From the NCBI GenBank assembly GCA_007570785.1, contig ML662442.1:61368896-61432895 (forward strand): a stretch of 64,000 bases of DNA, read 5' to 3'. Positions 62,311-64,000 of the stretch are shown piece by piece. Under the pieces are notes generated by a model. It searched no databases. It saw nothing but the letters and a program-made list of their open reading frames with translations, and was not told the DNA's origin. The first letter of the stretch is position 1, and every line of letters begins with the position of its first letter. The position numbers and the translations under genes are program-made. The stretch comes from Antilocapra americana. Its lineage: Eukaryota > Chordata > Mammalia > Artiodactyla > Antilocapridae.

Positions 62311-63386
62311 CAGTTCAGTTCAGTTCAGTCGCACAGTTGTGTCTGACTCATTGCAACCCCATGGACCGCAGCACGCCAGGCCTCCCTGTCCATCACCAAC
62401 TCCTGGAGTCCACCCAAACTCATGTCCATTGAGTCAGTGATGCCATGCAACCATCTCATCCTCTGTCGTCCCTTTCTCCTCCCGCCCCCAATCTTTCCCA
62501 GCATCAGGGTCTTTTTCAATGAGTCAGCACTTCACATCAGGTGACCAAACTATTGGAGTGTCAGCTTCAACATCAGTCCTTTCAATGAACATCCAGGACT
62601 GATCACCTTTAGGATGGACTGGCTGGATCTCCTTGCAGTCCAAGGGACTTGCAAGAGTTTTCTCCAACACCACAGTTCAAAATTATCAATTCTTCGGTGC
62701 TCAGCTTTCTTCACCATCCAACTCTCACATCCATTCATGACTACTGGAAAAACCATAGCCTTGACTAGACGGACCTTTGCTGGCAAAGTAATGTCTCTGC
62801 TTTTTAATATGCTGTATAGGTTGGTTATAACTTTCCTTCCAAGGAGTAAGCTCTTTTAATTTCATGGCTGCAATCACCATTTGCAGTGATTTTGGAGCCC
62901 AGAAAAATAAAGTCAGCCACTGTTTCCCCATCTATTTGCCATGAAGTGATGGAACCACATGCCATGATCTTAGTTTTCTGAATGTTGAGCTTTAAGCCAA
63001 CTTTTTCACTCTCCTCTTTCACTTTCATCAAGAGGCTCTTTTGTTCTTCTTCACCTTCTGCCATAAGGGTGGTGTCTTCTGCATATCTGAGGTTATTGAT
63101 ATTTCTCCCTTTAATCTTGATTCCAGCTTGTGCTTCTTTCAGTCCAGCGTTTCTCATGATGTACTCTACATATAAGTTAAATAAGCAGGGTGACAATATA
63201 CAGCCTTGACGTACTCCTTTTCCTATTTTGACCAGTCTGTTGTTCAATGTCCAGTTCTAACTGTTGCTTACTGACCTGCATACAGGTTTCTCAAGAGGCA
63301 GGTCAGGTCTTCCTGACCCAGGGATCAAACCCGGGTTTCCCACATTGCAGGCAGATGCTTTAACCTCTGAGCCACTAGGGAAGCGC
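62311..63386 (-). mobile_element. tRNA-SINE head fused to a BovB 3' part, flanked by perfect duplication
   Basis: In element direction (minus strand) it starts with a tRNA-Glu-like head at 63386-63308 (cctagtggctcagaggttaa) and switches at about 63307-63300 into the BovB reverse transcriptase. It then runs to the BovB 3' tail at 62311. A 140-codon RT fragment at 62825-63247 is still open but has YAED in place of the catalytic YADD (63085-63074). The unit is bounded by aatcaggtatt at 62300-62310 and 63387-63397, so it was inserted as one piece. Confidence 0.9.
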
Positions 63387-64000
63387 AATCAGGTATTATA
63401 CTAACTAAATAGCAGTACCATGAGCATGACACCCTTTCCATTCTCATACCATACCAACATACACCCCAAAGCCAATGATGGAGGAACACAGCAGGCTACA
63501 AGGATAATTCACCCCCTCTTCAATCACTCCCACCATAAACTGGCTCCTATGCTAATTCTCTTCTACTACAAGTCTGCACTTTATGACTTTTAATTTCCCT
63601 GGTATAAGCTGAAGTTGTGAAGTAAAGGAGATTTCTGCGGGAAGGCAACTGCTCCATGATGAAAAGAAGGCTAATCTATAAAGACAGAAATATATGTGAC
63701 TGCATGTGTGAGTGTGTGTATACACAATTTGCATTTCCTGTGACGGTTTTACTACAACTGTTATGTCATTTTCTAAATACTGGAACAAAGACTTAGCAAG
63801 AAACAGAAGAGATAATCAGAAACTTTAAATAAAGTATAATTTGAAGCAACTGTGGTACAGGTCACATTCTCAGGGATGAGAAAATTTCTTTTTGACACCC
63901 ACTTTTCCTGTATACAAATCACTGAGCAAATCACATAACCTTTGAGAGCCAAGTTTCATTTGGAGATAATGCAGCTTTCATTAAAAAGTTCTGTGAAGCT

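Larger units (their letters stand above)
1..64000 (-). other. PTPRK: PTPRK gene, internal part (exons and introns)
   Basis: Four coding exons on the minus strand, in the order MAM end, Ig first half, Ig second half and FN3-1, match the extracellular region of a type IIB receptor protein tyrosine phosphatase. The peptide fits PTPRK better than PTPRM as I recall them: the FN3 exon reads [20 protein letters not shown], where PTPRM has a clearly different version. Phases join without a break (0-1, 1-0, 0-1, 1-1), so this is the live gene and not a processed copy. By analogy with its paralogues these are probably exons 4 to 7. In cattle the gene is expected on chromosome 9, syntenic with human 6q22. 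Neither gene end is in the window, and no promoter or polyadenylation site was found. Treating the flanks beyond the outer exons as PTPRK introns is an inference from the exon structure. Confidence 0.93.
59132..64000 (-). other. PTPRK: PTPRK intron upstream of the MAM-end exon (partial)
   Basis: Intronic DNA 5' of the MAM-end exon in gene direction. It contains a possible old LTR relic (60270-60760), a Bov-tA SINE (61558-61778) and the tRNA/BovB composite (62311-63386). From 59140 to 60260, 60770 to 61550, 61790 to 62300 and 63400 to 64000 I see no gene or clear repeat, apart from a small TA-rich run at 59752-59770 and a TG-rich run at 63700-63720. Confidence 0.8.

Noticed and set aside
1..64000. 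CRISPR arrays, operons, phage or plasmid genes
   Set aside because: No regularly spaced repeats and no bacterial-type genes; the sequence is mammalian intron with retrotransposons.

Overview
The window is nuclear DNA of a ruminant mammal. The host call rests on BovB (RTE-type) LINEs and many Bov-tA/BovA tRNA-derived SINEs on both strands, two families that together mark ruminants. The species cannot be told from this sequence (cattle, buffalo, sheep, goat or a deer are all possible). The DNA is AT-rich and CpG-poor, and it shows no sign of a bacterial or viral gene layout.

The whole window appears to lie inside one gene on the minus strand, PTPRK, the receptor-type protein tyrosine phosphatase kappa (type IIB, with MAM, Ig and FN3 domains). 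Four internal coding exons can be read with clean splice sites and matching phases. In transcript order they are 59131-59050 (end of MAM, 82 bp), 56550-56435 (first part of Ig, 116 bp), 36414-36240 (second part of Ig, 175 bp) and 4589-4296 (first FN3 repeat, 294 bp). Joined in phase they give a continuous extracellular MAM-Ig-FN3 segment. The introns between them are 2,499, 20,020 and 31,650 bp. The 5' part of the gene lies beyond 64000. The later FN3 repeats, transmembrane segment and phosphatase domains lie beyond position 1.

The introns are dominated by retrotransposons. There is one nearly full-length but broken BovB (about 49670-52994), three large partial BovBs (17771-18885, 30597-32411, 62311-63307), small BovB 3' scraps, and about twenty Bov-tA/BovA SINE insertions, many with readable target-site duplications. 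There are also young ruminant L1 3' ends (1-370, 1145-1242, 14657-15153), and older L1M, L2, MER5-like and LTR-like relics. The rest is unassigned intronic sequence.

No new biological system is evident. The points most worth a second look are a 44-bp cryptic or poison exon candidate in the large intron (11953-11996), a repeat-free 633-bp open stretch that may be a conserved enhancer (47163-47795), an L1 insertion with a probable 3' transduction, a tRNA-SINE/BovB chimera bounded by perfect 11-bp duplications, and two SINEs inserted in succession at one target site.
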